Source of the DNA: a bacterium
GTDB lineage: Bacteria > SZUA-182 > DTGQ01
Length of the DNA: 64,000 nt
Direction: 5' to 3'
Assembly: GCA_040755755.1 (NCBI GenBank)
Contig: JBFLZW010000001.1
Location: 1 to 64,000 of the forward strand
This document shows, piece after piece, positions 19,701 to 27,724 of the stretch. Position 1 is the first letter of the stretch. Each line of letters starts with the position of its first letter. A model generated the notes under the pieces. That model was not told where the DNA came from and made no database searches. It saw only the letters and a list, made by a program, of their open reading frames with translations. A program made the position numbers and the translations under genes.

Positions 19701-21630
19701 CACCCAAAAGTGGGTTTACACCGTCCCCCCGACATCCGCCTACCAGCCGAACCCGCCGATTTACTCCTCCCCGGCCATTGGTGCTGACGGCACGGTCTAT
19801 ATCGGATGCACGGACGGCAGGATGCTGGCTGTCAATCCGGATGGCAAACAGAAGTGGACCTACAAGGCCGCAGACAGAATCGATTCTCCGCCAGCTATCG
19901 GCAGTGACGGCACGGTCTATGCCGGAAGCCATGACTGCAAACTCTATGCCTTCAGGCCTGAAGATGGCGGCCTGAAGTGGAGCTCTCCAACCGGGGACCG
20001 GATCACGTCCTCTCCAGCCATAGGGAGTGATGGAACGATCTATATCGGAAATTACGACGCCAGGGTCTATGCTTTTAATCCGGATGGCACCCTCAAGTGG
20101 ACAAGCCGGACAGGATCATGGATATACTCCTCACCGGCCATCAGTGCTGACGGAACTATTTATATCGGCAGCACTGACGGCGCACTCTATGCGCTTTCCC
20201 CCCAGAACGGCGCCATCAAATGGATATATCAGACCGAAGGGCCGATTGCCTCGACTGCGGCCATTGGAGCTGACGGCACCATTTATTTCGGCAGCCATGA
20301 TGACACTGTCTACGCGCTTAAGCCCGATGGCAGCCTGAAGTGGAAATACAAGACCGGGGATGATATCTATTCTTCGCCAGCCATAGGCTCTGACGGCACG
20401 GTTTATATCGGCAGCCGGGACACCAGAATCTATGCCTTCTCCGGCACCAGGGGATGCATCAATAATAGCCATTGCTCAGCCGGGGAGTTTTGTCTGAAAG
20501 AGGCGGGACAATGTGACCAGTCGGGAGTCTGCACTGCCCGGCCCCAGAATTGTATCATGCTGTATGATCCGGTCTGCGGATGCGACGGCCAGACGTATGG
20601 AAATTCCTGTGTAGCCCAGAGTCAGGGTATCAGCATAGATTACCGGGGAGCTTGCGCAGTCACTCAGACCGAAGAGTGTGATGGTCTTGACAATGACAAG
20701 GACGGACGGATTGACGAGGACCTCACGAGGCCATGCTCCACGGCTTGCGGCACAGGGACGGAAATTTGTCAGGCAGGCCAGTGGATTGGCTGTACCGCTC
20801 CGCAGCTTCAAACCTTTTATGCTGATGCTGACGGAGATGGCTACGGCAATGCATCCCGGAGCGTGCAGAACTGTGCTGCCGCTAACGGCTATGTTCTCGA
20901 CAGGACTGATTGTGACGACAACGACAGAACCGTTCATCCCAATGCACAGGAAATCTCCTGTAACGGCAGGGATGATGACTGCCTGGGCGGGGACAACTGC
21001 GGCTACCAGCAATGCACGGAGCAGAATTCAGGAATGCTGGACATTGAAGGGACCAGGGGAACCATGGGGCAGGATGTCAGGATCCCGGTGAGGATCCAAT
21101 CCGCACCTTCCGAGGTTTACTCCTTTGGTTTTGATGTGGTTTTTGAAGCGAGCGTTCTGGAATATACAAGCTTCGAAAAAGGCACCCTGACTGCTCAGGC
21201 CACCTATCTGGATGCCCCCCTGGCAGGCACCGGCAGGATACGGGTAGGTGGATTATTTACCGGCCAGGCCATTCCGAAAGGAGCGAGCGGCCCGGTAATC
21301 TGGTTGAAATTCCGGGTAAAAGGCGGCCAGCAAAACGAGTGTTACCCGGTCAGACTGGATACCGTAAAAGACGGTTTTGCTCAATTTTCCAGAACCGATG
21401 GATGTTTCTGCATTGCCAAAAAATGCACCGGCGACCTTACCGGAGATGGAGAGATTACCCCGGCGGATGCTCTACTGGCTTTTCGATGCTACCTTGGAAC
21501 TGCTGGATCCGGTTCCTGTTCTGAATGCACCGACGTGAATGAAGATGGCGACACTACTCCAGCCGATGCTCTCTGTTTATTCCAGAAATACCTGGGAAAA
21601 CCCACACCTACCTGCCCTGGCCTTAATTGA
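16702..21630 (+). CDS. Giant secreted beta-propeller/Kazal/MopE-like/cohesin/dockerin protein
   Basis: A 1642-residue exported protein with a Sec signal at 1-30 (basic start, hydrophobic core, AGLASG). Three blocks of PQQ-like propeller repeats follow at about 34-385, 460-816 and 893-1246. Each repeat reads SSPAIGADGTIYVGS..DGKVYAL.PDGSLKW with variation. After each block comes a Cys-rich Kazal-like module (about 386-453, 818-886, 1251-1319; motif PVCGCDG.TY.NSCEA). Then come a MopE-like metal-binding region rich in Asp (about 1321-1433, FYADADGDGYG), a cohesin-like beta domain (1443-1546) and a dockerin-like pair of EF-hand loops (1573-1636, LTGDGEITPADAL and VNEDGDTTPADAL). The start is supported by GGAGGAG six bases upstream. 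It is likely a surface or extracellular scaffold; its binding partners are unknown. Confidence 0.9.
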   Translation: MRDLSMKKLFSILLAAFCILVSAAGLASGAGLAGSAWPCRGHDARHTGCSSYRGSQSGSVKWSYEVGKWIDSSPSLGADGTVYAGSNDGRIYALDPNGKLKWGFQTVSSVSSSPAAADDGTVYAGSNDGKIYALDPNGSQKWVYRTGGGVHSSPAVGTDGTIYAGSLDYKLYALKPDGTLKWSYPTEGGIHSSPAVGPDGTIYVGSYDYRLYAVNPDGTLKWRFPTSFYVCSSPAVGADGTIYVGGGWWGDGKADGKIYAIRPDGTSKWSYPTGADVYSSPAIGPDGTIYVGSNDGQVYALRPDGTLKWACKTGGPVHSSPAVGADGTVYVGSDDDKVYALNPEDGSVKWSHQTGGDIYSSPAIGAEGVVYIGSRDGRLYAFGDTVCMSSAQCASGEYCRKEEGMCNQLGICAPRPQECITLSDPVCGCDGHPYSSSCEAAQQGVSVNYRGACSSGAPFDATQSPWPVKGYDIRRSGQSPYLGAQTNNLKWSSQAVYSIDSSPAIGADGTIYAGSYDGKVYAFDPNNGSQKWGLQTGGRIISSPAIAADGTIYVGTEHGRVYAVNPNGSQKWVYSLLPPYISQPGPAIYSSPVIGADGTVYVGTGDGKVLALNPDSSLKWSFKAGDKVDSSPAIGADDTIYVGSYDRRLYALKPEDGTPKWSFLAGDRISSSPAVGTDGTIYIGSLDGRFYAVSPQNGSQKWVVQTGGGIYSSPAIASDGTIYFGSSDSKVYALRPNGSLKWSHAVGGAVDSSPALGSDGTVYIGCRDGNIFALNPQDGSQKWSYQTGDTVFSSPAIDADGTVYIGSRDGRLYAFGNPSCTDNTQCSFGEYCQVKSGTCQGKGTCTRLPSACPEYYAPVCGCDGVTYSNSCEAAARGVSVASEGECSASSSGGLAKSAWPAKGYDTRRTGQSPYSAAQTNTLKWSRPTGYQVDSSPAIGIDGTIYVGSSDGKIYALDPNGSQKWGYQTGGRVISSPAIAADGTVYVGSENGRLYAMNPNGTQKWVYTVPPTSAYQPNPPIYSSPAIGADGTVYIGCTDGRMLAVNPDGKQKWTYKAADRIDSPPAIGSDGTVYAGSHDCKLYAFRPEDGGLKWSSPTGDRITSSPAIGSDGTIYIGNYDARVYAFNPDGTLKWTSRTGSWIYSSPAISADGTIYIGSTDGALYALSPQNGAIKWIYQTEGPIASTAAIGADGTIYFGSHDDTVYALKPDGSLKWKYKTGDDIYSSPAIGSDGTVYIGSRDTRIYAFSGTRGCINNSHCSAGEFCLKEAGQCDQSGVCTARPQNCIMLYDPVCGCDGQTYGNSCVAQSQGISIDYRGACAVTQTEECDGLDNDKDGRIDEDLTRPCSTACGTGTEICQAGQWIGCTAPQLQTFYADADGDGYGNASRSVQNCAAANGYVLDRTDCDDNDRTVHPNAQEISCNGRDDDCLGGDNCGYQQCTEQNSGMLDIEGTRGTMGQDVRIPVRIQSAPSEVYSFGFDVVFEASVLEYTSFEKGTLTAQATYLDAPLAGTGRIRVGGLFTGQAIPKGASGPVIWLKFRVKGGQQNECYPVRLDTVKDGFAQFSRTDGCFCIAKKCTGDLTGDGEITPADALLAFRCYLGTAGSGSCSECTDVNEDGDTTPADALCLFQKYLGKPTPTCPGLN

Positions 21631-21641
21631 TGGTAATAACT

Positions 21642-21681
21642 CACTCCACCCTCTTCCCCTTTTGGGGAAGAGGGTGGAGTG
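21642..21681. terminator. Perfect 18-bp inverted repeat after the giant gene
   Basis: An 18-bp perfect stem (CACTCCACCCTCTTCCCC and its complement) with a TTTT loop, 12 bp after the stop codon. Neither strand has a clear T-run after the stem, so it may be a 3'-end stabiliser or a REP-like element rather than a classical intrinsic terminator. Confidence 0.65.
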
Positions 21682-21757
21682 AAAAGAGGGAATATTTTTG
21701 ACTTCTTGCCGAAATATAGGATATACTATAATAGTAGCCAGCAAGGAGAAGAACGCC

Positions 21758-22069
21758 ATGCCAGAAGAAAAACCGGAACACGAATACTTCGATAAATACC
21801 TCGACGCCCGGTTCACTCATATTGATGCTACCATCCAAGCAGTTAATACTACTATGAGTGACCTGAAAACTCAATTCCTTACCCTTGAGAACAAATTCGA
21901 TGATTTCAAGAAGGAAATTAAAGAAGAGAACCGGGCCACCCGCTGGTGGGTAGTAGGTACCGGCATGAGCGTAATTTTTGGCATCGCCGCCATATTCTTC
22001 TATTTCGCCCAAGTGCAGACATCCTGGATGCAGCAGGTTATGTCCTTCGCCATACAGGCAATAAAATAG
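21758..22069 (+). CDS. Small coiled-coil, single-pass membrane protein
   Basis: A 103-residue protein starting at the ATG at 21758, which is preceded by AAGGAG; the longer frame upstream has no ribosome-binding site. Residues about 1-60 are charged, with heptad-like spacing (YFDKYLDARFTHIDATIQAV..LKTQFLTLENKFDDFKKEI), suggesting a coiled coil. A transmembrane helix (WWVVGTGMSVIFGIAAIFFYFA) follows at about 66-87. Such proteins are common in bacteria, often of unknown function. It stands alone between two inverted repeats and the MNT/HEPN pair. Confidence 0.72.
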   Translation: MPEEKPEHEYFDKYLDARFTHIDATIQAVNTTMSDLKTQFLTLENKFDDFKKEIKEENRATRWWVVGTGMSVIFGIAAIFFYFAQVQTSWMQQVMSFAIQAIK

Positions 22070-22234
22070 GCTCAAAGGGCAAGCTCGGATCACTGTCTGA
22101 GTTTATTATCACCTCGACTCGCTCCACGCCTGGCGTACAAGAGGTATGTCCCTCCCTTTTCTCATATTCATGGTACTTGACTTTATAAGACGTTACCACT
22201 ATCCTGTTTGTATAATCTTAATAAAGGCTTGGAT

Positions 22235-22600
22235 ATGCCAATAGTTAACAGCGAAAACAGCCTTAAGGATATTAATCTTCGTGAAGAAGAAGAAAGCATA
22301 TTGCGAGAATTAAAGAAAGAACTTCATGGATTAGCAGGTAATTCTTTGGAAGGATTATTTCTTTATGGATCAAAAGCACGAGGGGATTTTAGTGACCAGT
22401 CTGATATTGATATAATGATTATTGTCCGAGGTCTGACAAGAGAATTAAAAGATAAAATACTTACCAGGATTGCTGACCTTGAATTTGAGTATCTTACCCC
22501 TCTATCAGCCATTGTGATCTTAAAAGAGGACTTTGACAACCTTAAAAAAAAGGAAAGAAGATTAGCGCTTGATATTGAAAAAGAGGGGATTGCCCTCTGA
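22235..22600 (+). CDS. MNT-type nucleotidyltransferase (antitoxin-like)
   Basis: A 121-residue nucleotidyltransferase with motif LFLYGSKARGDFSDQSDIDIMII. The GS and DxD residues are intact. I took the ATG at 22235; an in-frame TTG lies 27 bp upstream. It is followed after 12 bp by a HEPN gene, the usual MNT-HEPN toxin-antitoxin arrangement in which the nucleotidyltransferase modifies and silences the HEPN RNase. AT-rich codon use differs visibly from the GC-richer neighbouring core genes, which fits horizontal transfer. Confidence 0.85.
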   Translation: MPIVNSENSLKDINLREEEESILRELKKELHGLAGNSLEGLFLYGSKARGDFSDQSDIDIMIIVRGLTRELKDKILTRIADLEFEYLTPLSAIVILKEDFDNLKKKERRLALDIEKEGIAL

Positions 22601-22612
22601 GGGTTTCTCAAT

Positions 22613-23017
22613 ATGACGGAAGAAAATCAAAAGATAAATATTCGAGAAGAGGTTGAAAGAGCGGATCAGACAATAAAGGCTGCCCGCCTTTTATATGAAA
22701 ACGGTTTTTTTAATGATGCAATTTCGAGGTTATATTATTTTCTCCTCTATTACATAAGGGCATTACTTTTAACAAAGGGATTAGAGCCCAAAAGTCACGA
22801 AGGAGCATTGAGGCTTTTTAGTCTTCATTTTGTAAGAACAGGCTTTTTCAAGACCGAGTCTTCTCATATATTTTCAAAGATGATGAAATATCGAGAGGAA
22901 GCGGATTACAACCCTTCTTATCTATTCACAAAGGAAGACTTCATTACCTTTTCAAAAGAATCTGAAGAATTAACTGCCAGGATCAGAGATTACCTGAAAA
23001 AAGAAGGATACCTTTGA
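22613..23017 (+). CDS. HEPN-domain protein (toxin-like, UPF0332 type)
   Basis: A 134-residue four-helix HEPN protein of the UPF0332 type: SRLYYFLLYYIRALLLTKGL, KSHEGALRLF and the diagnostic KYREEADY helix. The classical RNase motif Rx4-6H is not obvious here, as is often so in this subfamily, so catalytic activity is uncertain. It lies 12 bp after the MNT gene, with the same low-GC composition, and was probably acquired with it. It converges with the lipid cluster, whose last gene ends 32 bp further on. Confidence 0.82.
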   Translation: MTEENQKINIREEVERADQTIKAARLLYENGFFNDAISRLYYFLLYYIRALLLTKGLEPKSHEGALRLFSLHFVRTGFFKTESSHIFSKMMKYREEADYNPSYLFTKEDFITFSKESEELTARIRDYLKKEGYL

Positions 23018-23049
23018 TTACCCAGGCTTTGCAAGGGATGGAACATGGA

Positions 23050-24189
23050 TCACTGCCTGAATCTCCTCCCCACTTGATTGGCCAGAAGATCAAACTCCCG
23101 CATGACCGTATCCATGCCGATGGATCTCATCATGTCAGCGGGTCCCTCCCGCATGCCCAGCACTTCCCTCATCCCTGCATTCAGCTCTTTCTCGGAAGAG
23201 ACGTTCCGCGATACACTGTGCAAAAAGCCATTGAACAGCGCATAAAGAAGCCTTTTCTGGATCATTGATTCAGAAGCGTCCTGTTCTGAGGCCTGGAACG
23301 AATGTTTTTGATACGGGTTCAGGTAAAATTCGCGGGAATCATCTTCCATTTTCTCTCCATGATAGACAAAGAGTCCTCTTCCGCAGTCTCTTCCCATCCG
23401 CTCCTGCAGGATGAGTTTATAGAGCAGATCGGGTATGGGCATGCCACTTTTACGCACCTTGACCGTTATCTCGGCGGTTTCAATGATCAGCTTGCTTCCA
23501 ATGATATCCGTCGATTCGCAGGGTCCGACCCGGAAGAAATTCAGGGCTGCCTTATCAATTTGCGAAGGAGCAGCCAGCCCCTGTTCGAGCATGTAGTATC
23601 CTTCGAAAAAATGGTAGGATAAAATATCATTGATGCCGGAAGCGGGAGCATCATTAATAATGATCGGCATCTTGCCAAGCTCACGAGCGAATGATGTAAG
23701 GAAATTTACTGTCTCGCCGGATACCCCGTCCCATTTAATGACCTCGATGAGATTTACCAGCGGAATAGGGTAAAAAAAATGGAACCCGCAAAAGCGCTCG
23801 CCATGATCAAGCTCTCTGGCCAGTTGGTTGATGGACAGAGAAGATGTGTTGGTAAGCAGCAGGGCCGATGGAGAAAGGATTGACTCCAGCCGTTTGAGCA
23901 TACTCACTTTCTCATGAAAATCTTCAGCGATGGATTCAACGACCAGATCGCATCCTCTCAGGCTCTCGAGACGATCGGTAAAGGTGAGTGTGGATAATTT
24001 TTCCTGAAACTGGTCCTGATCGATTATTTCATTCTTCAAAGCTCTCCTGAGCTTTCGCTCGATCTGGATTTTAGATTCCCGGACAATCTCGCTCTTTCGC
24101 ATCCAGACAATGATTTCATGGTCAAGCGAAGAGAAGAGATTGAAAATGCCCTTTCCCATTTTGCCGTAGCCTACAAGCCCTATTTTCAT
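23050..24189 (-). CDS. 3-hydroxyacyl-CoA dehydrogenase family oxidoreductase
   Basis: NAD-dependent dehydrogenase of the HAD/FadB family, 379 residues. It has the dinucleotide loop GYGKMGKG at 7-14, the active-site Ser in TNTSSLS (about 116), the catalytic His137 in CGFHFFYP with Glu149, and Asn187 in the C-terminal domain. It therefore looks catalytically competent to reduce a 3-ketoacyl or oxidise a 3-hydroxyacyl chain. The stop of the acyltransferase gene abuts its start. It is the last gene of the 13-gene minus-strand cluster, where it may supply the ketoreduction step, since no FabG-like protein is present. Confidence 0.88.
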   Translation of the reverse strand: MKIGLVGYGKMGKGIFNLFSSLDHEIIVWMRKSEIVRESKIQIERKLRRALKNEIIDQDQFQEKLSTLTFTDRLESLRGCDLVVESIAEDFHEKVSMLKRLESILSPSALLLTNTSSLSINQLARELDHGERFCGFHFFYPIPLVNLIEVIKWDGVSGETVNFLTSFARELGKMPIIINDAPASGINDILSYHFFEGYYMLEQGLAAPSQIDKAALNFFRVGPCESTDIIGSKLIIETAEITVKVRKSGMPIPDLLYKLILQERMGRDCGRGLFVYHGEKMEDDSREFYLNPYQKHSFQASEQDASESMIQKRLLYALFNGFLHSVSRNVSSEKELNAGMREVLGMREGPADMMRSIGMDTVMREFDLLANQVGRRFRQ

Positions 24190-25092
24190 TTACGGTTTTC
24201 CCTCGTGAAAAGTATAAACTTTGAAGTTTTGATTGATATACCTGGACATCTTGGCCAGGGACTCTCCCGGCCCTGCCTCATAACCTTCTCCAATGTCATA
24301 GTGATTGACCAGCTCATTTATCAGGCTTCCCCACCGTACCGGAGAATAGAGATTTCTGACTATCTCATGGGTAATGGCATTCCTGCCGATCAGGCTCATG
24401 TCAAGAGGAGACAGTATCCTGCAGTGCGGCTCGAAGATCTCGCAGCTATCGAGGAAGGTGGAGAGCTTGCCGATGTTTCCCTGTAAAAAGGAGGTATGAT
24501 ACCCGAATTTCGTGTTAATCTGGATGGTCTTTAAGGCACCGAGCTTTCCCGCCAGGTCCAGACCCTTTCCTATGGCCTGATGCTCACCAACGATAACAAA
24601 GCTTCGCTCACCGTTCAGACAGGCAATTTCAAGAAAATGGTCGATCTTGTTGAAAATAAGGTCGATTATCTCCTGCTGGGTAAGCCCGATAACCACTCCC
24701 ATCCCAAACTTCCGTTTCCTTGACGTATAAACCTGTTTTACCACCTTGAAAGCCTCTCTGAGGATCAGGAGCCCTGTTTCAAAGCTGTACGCTCCGGCAG
24801 CATAGAGAGCGCTGTAAATACCCAGGCTGTAGCCTGAGACCATTGCCGGGACGATATGCCGGTTTTGATAAAGGTCACAAATCGAGCAGCAGATTGTGTA
24901 GATAACCATCTGATTATGCAATTCACTGCCGGCTCCGGCACCAGCCTCGGCAAGGTTAAGCCGGTACCCCAGTTTATATACTTTAGCAAGGTTCTCTCTG
25001 AAGGTATCCTCCCGGCCTATTTTCTGCAGGGTTTCCCGGTAATCAATATCATTTCCCGGAAAGAGAAAAGCTGCCTTGGTATCTGGTTCCAT
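24190..25092 (-). CDS. FabD-like malonyl/acyl transferase
   Basis: A 300-residue acyltransferase starting at the ATG at 25092, with AAGGGG six to seven bases upstream; an in-frame GTG at 25119 has no such site and lies inside the inserted element. The nucleophile Ser89 is in GYSLGIYSALYAAG, a variant of the FabD motif GHSLGEYSAL in which His and Glu are replaced. The second catalytic residue is likely His199 in FGYHTSF. The C-terminal AGPGESLAKM motif is typical. The motif changes suggest an altered or specialised acyl substrate. It probably loads the cluster's own ACP. Confidence 0.87.
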   Translation of the reverse strand: MEPDTKAAFLFPGNDIDYRETLQKIGREDTFRENLAKVYKLGYRLNLAEAGAGAGSELHNQMVIYTICCSICDLYQNRHIVPAMVSGYSLGIYSALYAAGAYSFETGLLILREAFKVVKQVYTSRKRKFGMGVVIGLTQQEIIDLIFNKIDHFLEIACLNGERSFVIVGEHQAIGKGLDLAGKLGALKTIQINTKFGYHTSFLQGNIGKLSTFLDSCEIFEPHCRILSPLDMSLIGRNAITHEIVRNLYSPVRWGSLINELVNHYDIGEGYEAGPGESLAKMSRYINQNFKVYTFHEGKP

Positions 25093-25110
25093 ACTATTCC
25101 CCTTTAGAAT

Positions 25111-25384
25111 GAATGGCACTTACATAAGAATTAGTAATTCTCCCGCAGAGACGCTGAGACGCAGAGGATATCATTGAAAAGTAAAAGTAAAATAAGTTCC
25201 TCCTTGTGCCTTTTTACTTTTTGCTTGCTTCCAGGCCGTTGACACATCGATATATCCCGACTTTCATCAGGACCTTGCCGGATTGGTTGTTCTCTGCGTC
25301 TCTGCGTCTCTGCGGGAGATCTTTTTTCCCTGTGTGCTTTGTGTTCTCTCTATATTATAAGCTTGGCTTATGTAAGTGCCATTC
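25111..25384. mobile_element. 274-bp MITE-like insertion with 18-bp TIRs and 10-bp target duplication
   Basis: The ends are perfect 18-bp inverted repeats: GAATGGCACTTACATAAG at 25111-25128 and its exact complement at 25367-25384. They are flanked by a perfect direct repeat CCTTTAGAAT (25101-25110 and 25385-25394). No transposase is encoded. Removing the element and one target copy restores an operon junction: the outer-membrane gene stop TAA, then 11 bases containing AGGGG, then the ATG of the acyltransferase. An inner inverted repeat (25140-25169 and 25292-25320) is also found at 36201-36275. The 10-bp duplication would fit IS4-like transposases, which is inference. Confidence 0.88.
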
Positions 25385-25387
25385 CCT

Positions 25388-26758
25388 TTAGAATACATAC
25401 CGAATACTGATCCATGTCCGATCGTTTTTTTCAAACTGCCTGAAAACCGATTCATCATTTCCCCAAATGAAATCAAGTCCCAGCTTGAATTCCAGCACAT
25501 CATAGGGGCTGTATTGATATTCCAGTCGCAGGATATCATTCGATGTCTTTTCGAATGACCACAGATTGCCGATCTCAAAACTTGAAGAGCTGGTCAAAGT
25601 AGAGCTTAGCCGTGAGAAGAGCGAATTTTCAAAAATACGGACAAAGTCGAGAATGAGCAGATCTTCATTGACCGGTTTGTCAATCTCGGCACAATTCATA
25701 TACTCACTGCTCACTTTAACGTCTTTACAAAACCACCCATCGAAGGTATAGTTCAAGCCCAGCAGATATTGAACGAACCGGCCATAAACTTCCTTCCGAT
25801 CCATATCATGATACGTCGCTCCTCCGTGGAGCTCCACCCGGTCGGCCACAGTCGTTGACCATTCGATTGCCATGAGGTTCATCTTCCGGTATTTCTCCAC
25901 CAGACCGGCAGAGCCAGAGCCAAAGAATCCGGCAGGAGCAAGTCGCGGAGCAGGAGCGATCATCATGCCGGGAGCGACAAAGAGATCGGATGAGTTTATG
26001 TGCAGCGGTCGAGGATTGAGCAGCAGCGTTGGCAAATCTTCCGCTCTTCTCATATAGATCATATCTATGTCCAGATTTTTCAGATAAAGGGAGTATCTGG
26101 AGGCATAGCTCTCGATTTCGGGTATCTCTTCTTCAATCTGCATATCCCGGTCAAACGCTGCCCACCGGGAGCCGGAAAGATAAATCCTGCTCCGGGTAAA
26201 GGATGGTATATAGCAGGCTTCCAGTTGTGAATTCCTGGTGAAGGAGAGCTTGAATCCGCCTAAAAAAACACCCATTTTTTCATTATCAAGAAAGTCTGTG
26301 TAATCCTTCGGATTTATTCTGTCAGCAGGATTAAAATGGTCACTCTTCCCCCAGGCAAGTATTCTCCTGCCGCAATAAAAATCAAACCATCCCAGCCGAT
26401 ACTCGATGAATCCCTCATGAAGGTCGAACATCCTTCTATGTTGCCCGTTATCTTCAAGGCCATCGATGGCATCCTCTGATCTCTTATCAGTATCCGCTTG
26501 AAAACGGCTGGATAATCTGAAAGATAACCGTCTGAACAGGGTCTGGCTGTACGCCAGGTCAATTCTGGTCTCCGCACTGGTATTCTTCTCTTCCCTGCCG
26601 ACCCTGGGGTTAGCTGCAAAGTAGGCATAAGCCCTTCCCAGCGTATTGACATCGAACGATCCCAAAGCCCCCTCCAGGCACCGGGCATCTTGAGGGTGAC
26701 TGAGGAAGAGAAAAATCGCACTCCACACAATGATGATGGTTTTTGTTTTGCTGTTCAT
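25388..26758 (-). CDS. Predicted outer-membrane beta-barrel (DUF1302-like)
   Basis: 456 residues with a Sec signal at 1-28 (KTKTIIIVWSAIFLFLSHPQDARC). The remainder consists of alternating polar/hydrophobic strands (for example LSFRLSSRFQAD, WFDFYCGRRILAWGK) and a C-terminal Phe in WISIRYVF, the usual beta-barrel assembly signal. In this family such proteins often sit beside LolA-like proteins and RND or ABC exporters. Here it follows the LolA-like gene and belongs to the lipid cluster, so it may be the outer-membrane step of export. Its stop codon lies inside the target duplication of the MITE-like element. Confidence 0.78.
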   Translation of the reverse strand: MNSKTKTIIIVWSAIFLFLSHPQDARCLEGALGSFDVNTLGRAYAYFAANPRVGREEKNTSAETRIDLAYSQTLFRRLSFRLSSRFQADTDKRSEDAIDGLEDNGQHRRMFDLHEGFIEYRLGWFDFYCGRRILAWGKSDHFNPADRINPKDYTDFLDNEKMGVFLGGFKLSFTRNSQLEACYIPSFTRSRIYLSGSRWAAFDRDMQIEEEIPEIESYASRYSLYLKNLDIDMIYMRRAEDLPTLLLNPRPLHINSSDLFVAPGMMIAPAPRLAPAGFFGSGSAGLVEKYRKMNLMAIEWSTTVADRVELHGGATYHDMDRKEVYGRFVQYLLGLNYTFDGWFCKDVKVSSEYMNCAEIDKPVNEDLLILDFVRIFENSLFSRLSSTLTSSSSFEIGNLWSFEKTSNDILRLEYQYSPYDVLEFKLGLDFIWGNDESVFRQFEKNDRTWISIRYVF

Positions 26759-26767
26759 TCTTTGGTA

Positions 26768-26863
26768 AGGAGTCAGAATTCAGGAGTCAGGAGTCAGAAT
26801 AAATGTCTTTTGCTTTCATTCTGAATTCTGAATTCTGACTCCTGACTCCTGTCTCCTGTCTCC
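26768..26863. repeat. GGAGTCAG/CTGACTCC inverted repeat cluster
   Basis: Left arm of repeated GGAGTCAG units (26768-26800), an AT-rich spacer AATAAATGTCTTTTGCTTTC, and a right arm of repeated CTGACTCC units (26818-26863). It forms a strong potential cruciform or hairpin between the outer-membrane and LolA-like genes. A sibling copy lies at 46634-46722 and half copies at 16471-16503 and 63528-63561. Confidence 0.8.
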
Positions 26864-27724
26864 TTAATATTCTTTCGTCAACTCACGCTGGGTGAAAATC
26901 GAATCCTCCAGGGTATCACTGGTTACCCGCTTTTTGACCACGAGAATGGTACACTGATTTTCCCTGACCTTAACCATTTCCTCCCTGTTTGCCCGCCAGC
27001 AGTTACCCTTGACATTGGCTAAATCAGAGGCCACCCATTTTTTGAAGAACTTCCCATCCCGGTCGTAATGGTGAATCTCCACCGGAGTATAGACATCCTT
27101 CCTGATAAAGATGACCCGCTCTTTATAGCCGCTGCTTTTTGCCCTTCTCTCCAAAGGCATCGCTCTGACGACAAAACAGTCGTGGTTATCGATTTTCTTC
27201 TCACCCTGAAACTCGTACTTGAAATCGTCGATATTTTCGGCGCTCAAATCCTCAAAGGTATAATCGGTTCCCACAAACTCGCTGGTCTTGGCGGCGGCTG
27301 CTATCCGCTTGCTTTTGCGCAGGATAGGCAGGTACAGCCACTGGTCGTCTTCCTCGCCGGACTCACGCTCCAGGGAGAGCAGGCTGGTATTTCTCACCAT
27401 CTGAGGGCTGGTAAAGCGCATCAGATTCCTGCGCTTTCCGCTTCTGCCATATTCATTCCAGACCTCGAGGGTTCTCTCCCTTTCCTTGCCTGCCGGGTCA
27501 CGGATAATCATATTCATCTGGATATGCTCAGCCACTGACTTGGCCCTTCTTTCCACTTCCTCCATAATCGAGCGTCCCTTTTTGAAAGCATCCTGCTGGT
27601 CAGCATTTCCCTTCGGCTGTCCCCATACTATCGGAGCGGGGTCTACTGTCAGGCAGAGGAGCAGGGAAATGACAATCAAAACAATCGAAAAAGAACTGAC
27701 CATGCCTGCCGCTGTCTTATTCAT
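26864..27724 (-). CDS. LolA-like outer-membrane lipoprotein-sorting family protein
   Basis: 286 residues with an N-terminal signal or anchor (about 10-36). The fold matches the LolA_like family (PF17131 type): AEHIQMNMIIRD, RNLMRFTSPQMVRNTSLL, DDQWLYLPILRKSKRI, GTDYTFEDLSAENIDDF and the final TQRELTKEY. Members bind lipid or lipoprotein acyl chains in the periplasm and are usually encoded with a transporter and an outer-membrane protein. The start overlaps the nitroreductase gene by 8 bp. In this cluster it is a good candidate for carrying the lipid product across the periplasm. Confidence 0.88.
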   Translation of the reverse strand: MNKTAAGMVSSFSIVLIVISLLLCLTVDPAPIVWGQPKGNADQQDAFKKGRSIMEEVERRAKSVAEHIQMNMIIRDPAGKERERTLEVWNEYGRSGKRRNLMRFTSPQMVRNTSLLSLERESGEEDDQWLYLPILRKSKRIAAAAKTSEFVGTDYTFEDLSAENIDDFKYEFQGEKKIDNHDCFVVRAMPLERRAKSSGYKERVIFIRKDVYTPVEIHHYDRDGKFFKKWVASDLANVKGNCWRANREEMVKVRENQCTILVVKKRVTSDTLEDSIFTQRELTKEY

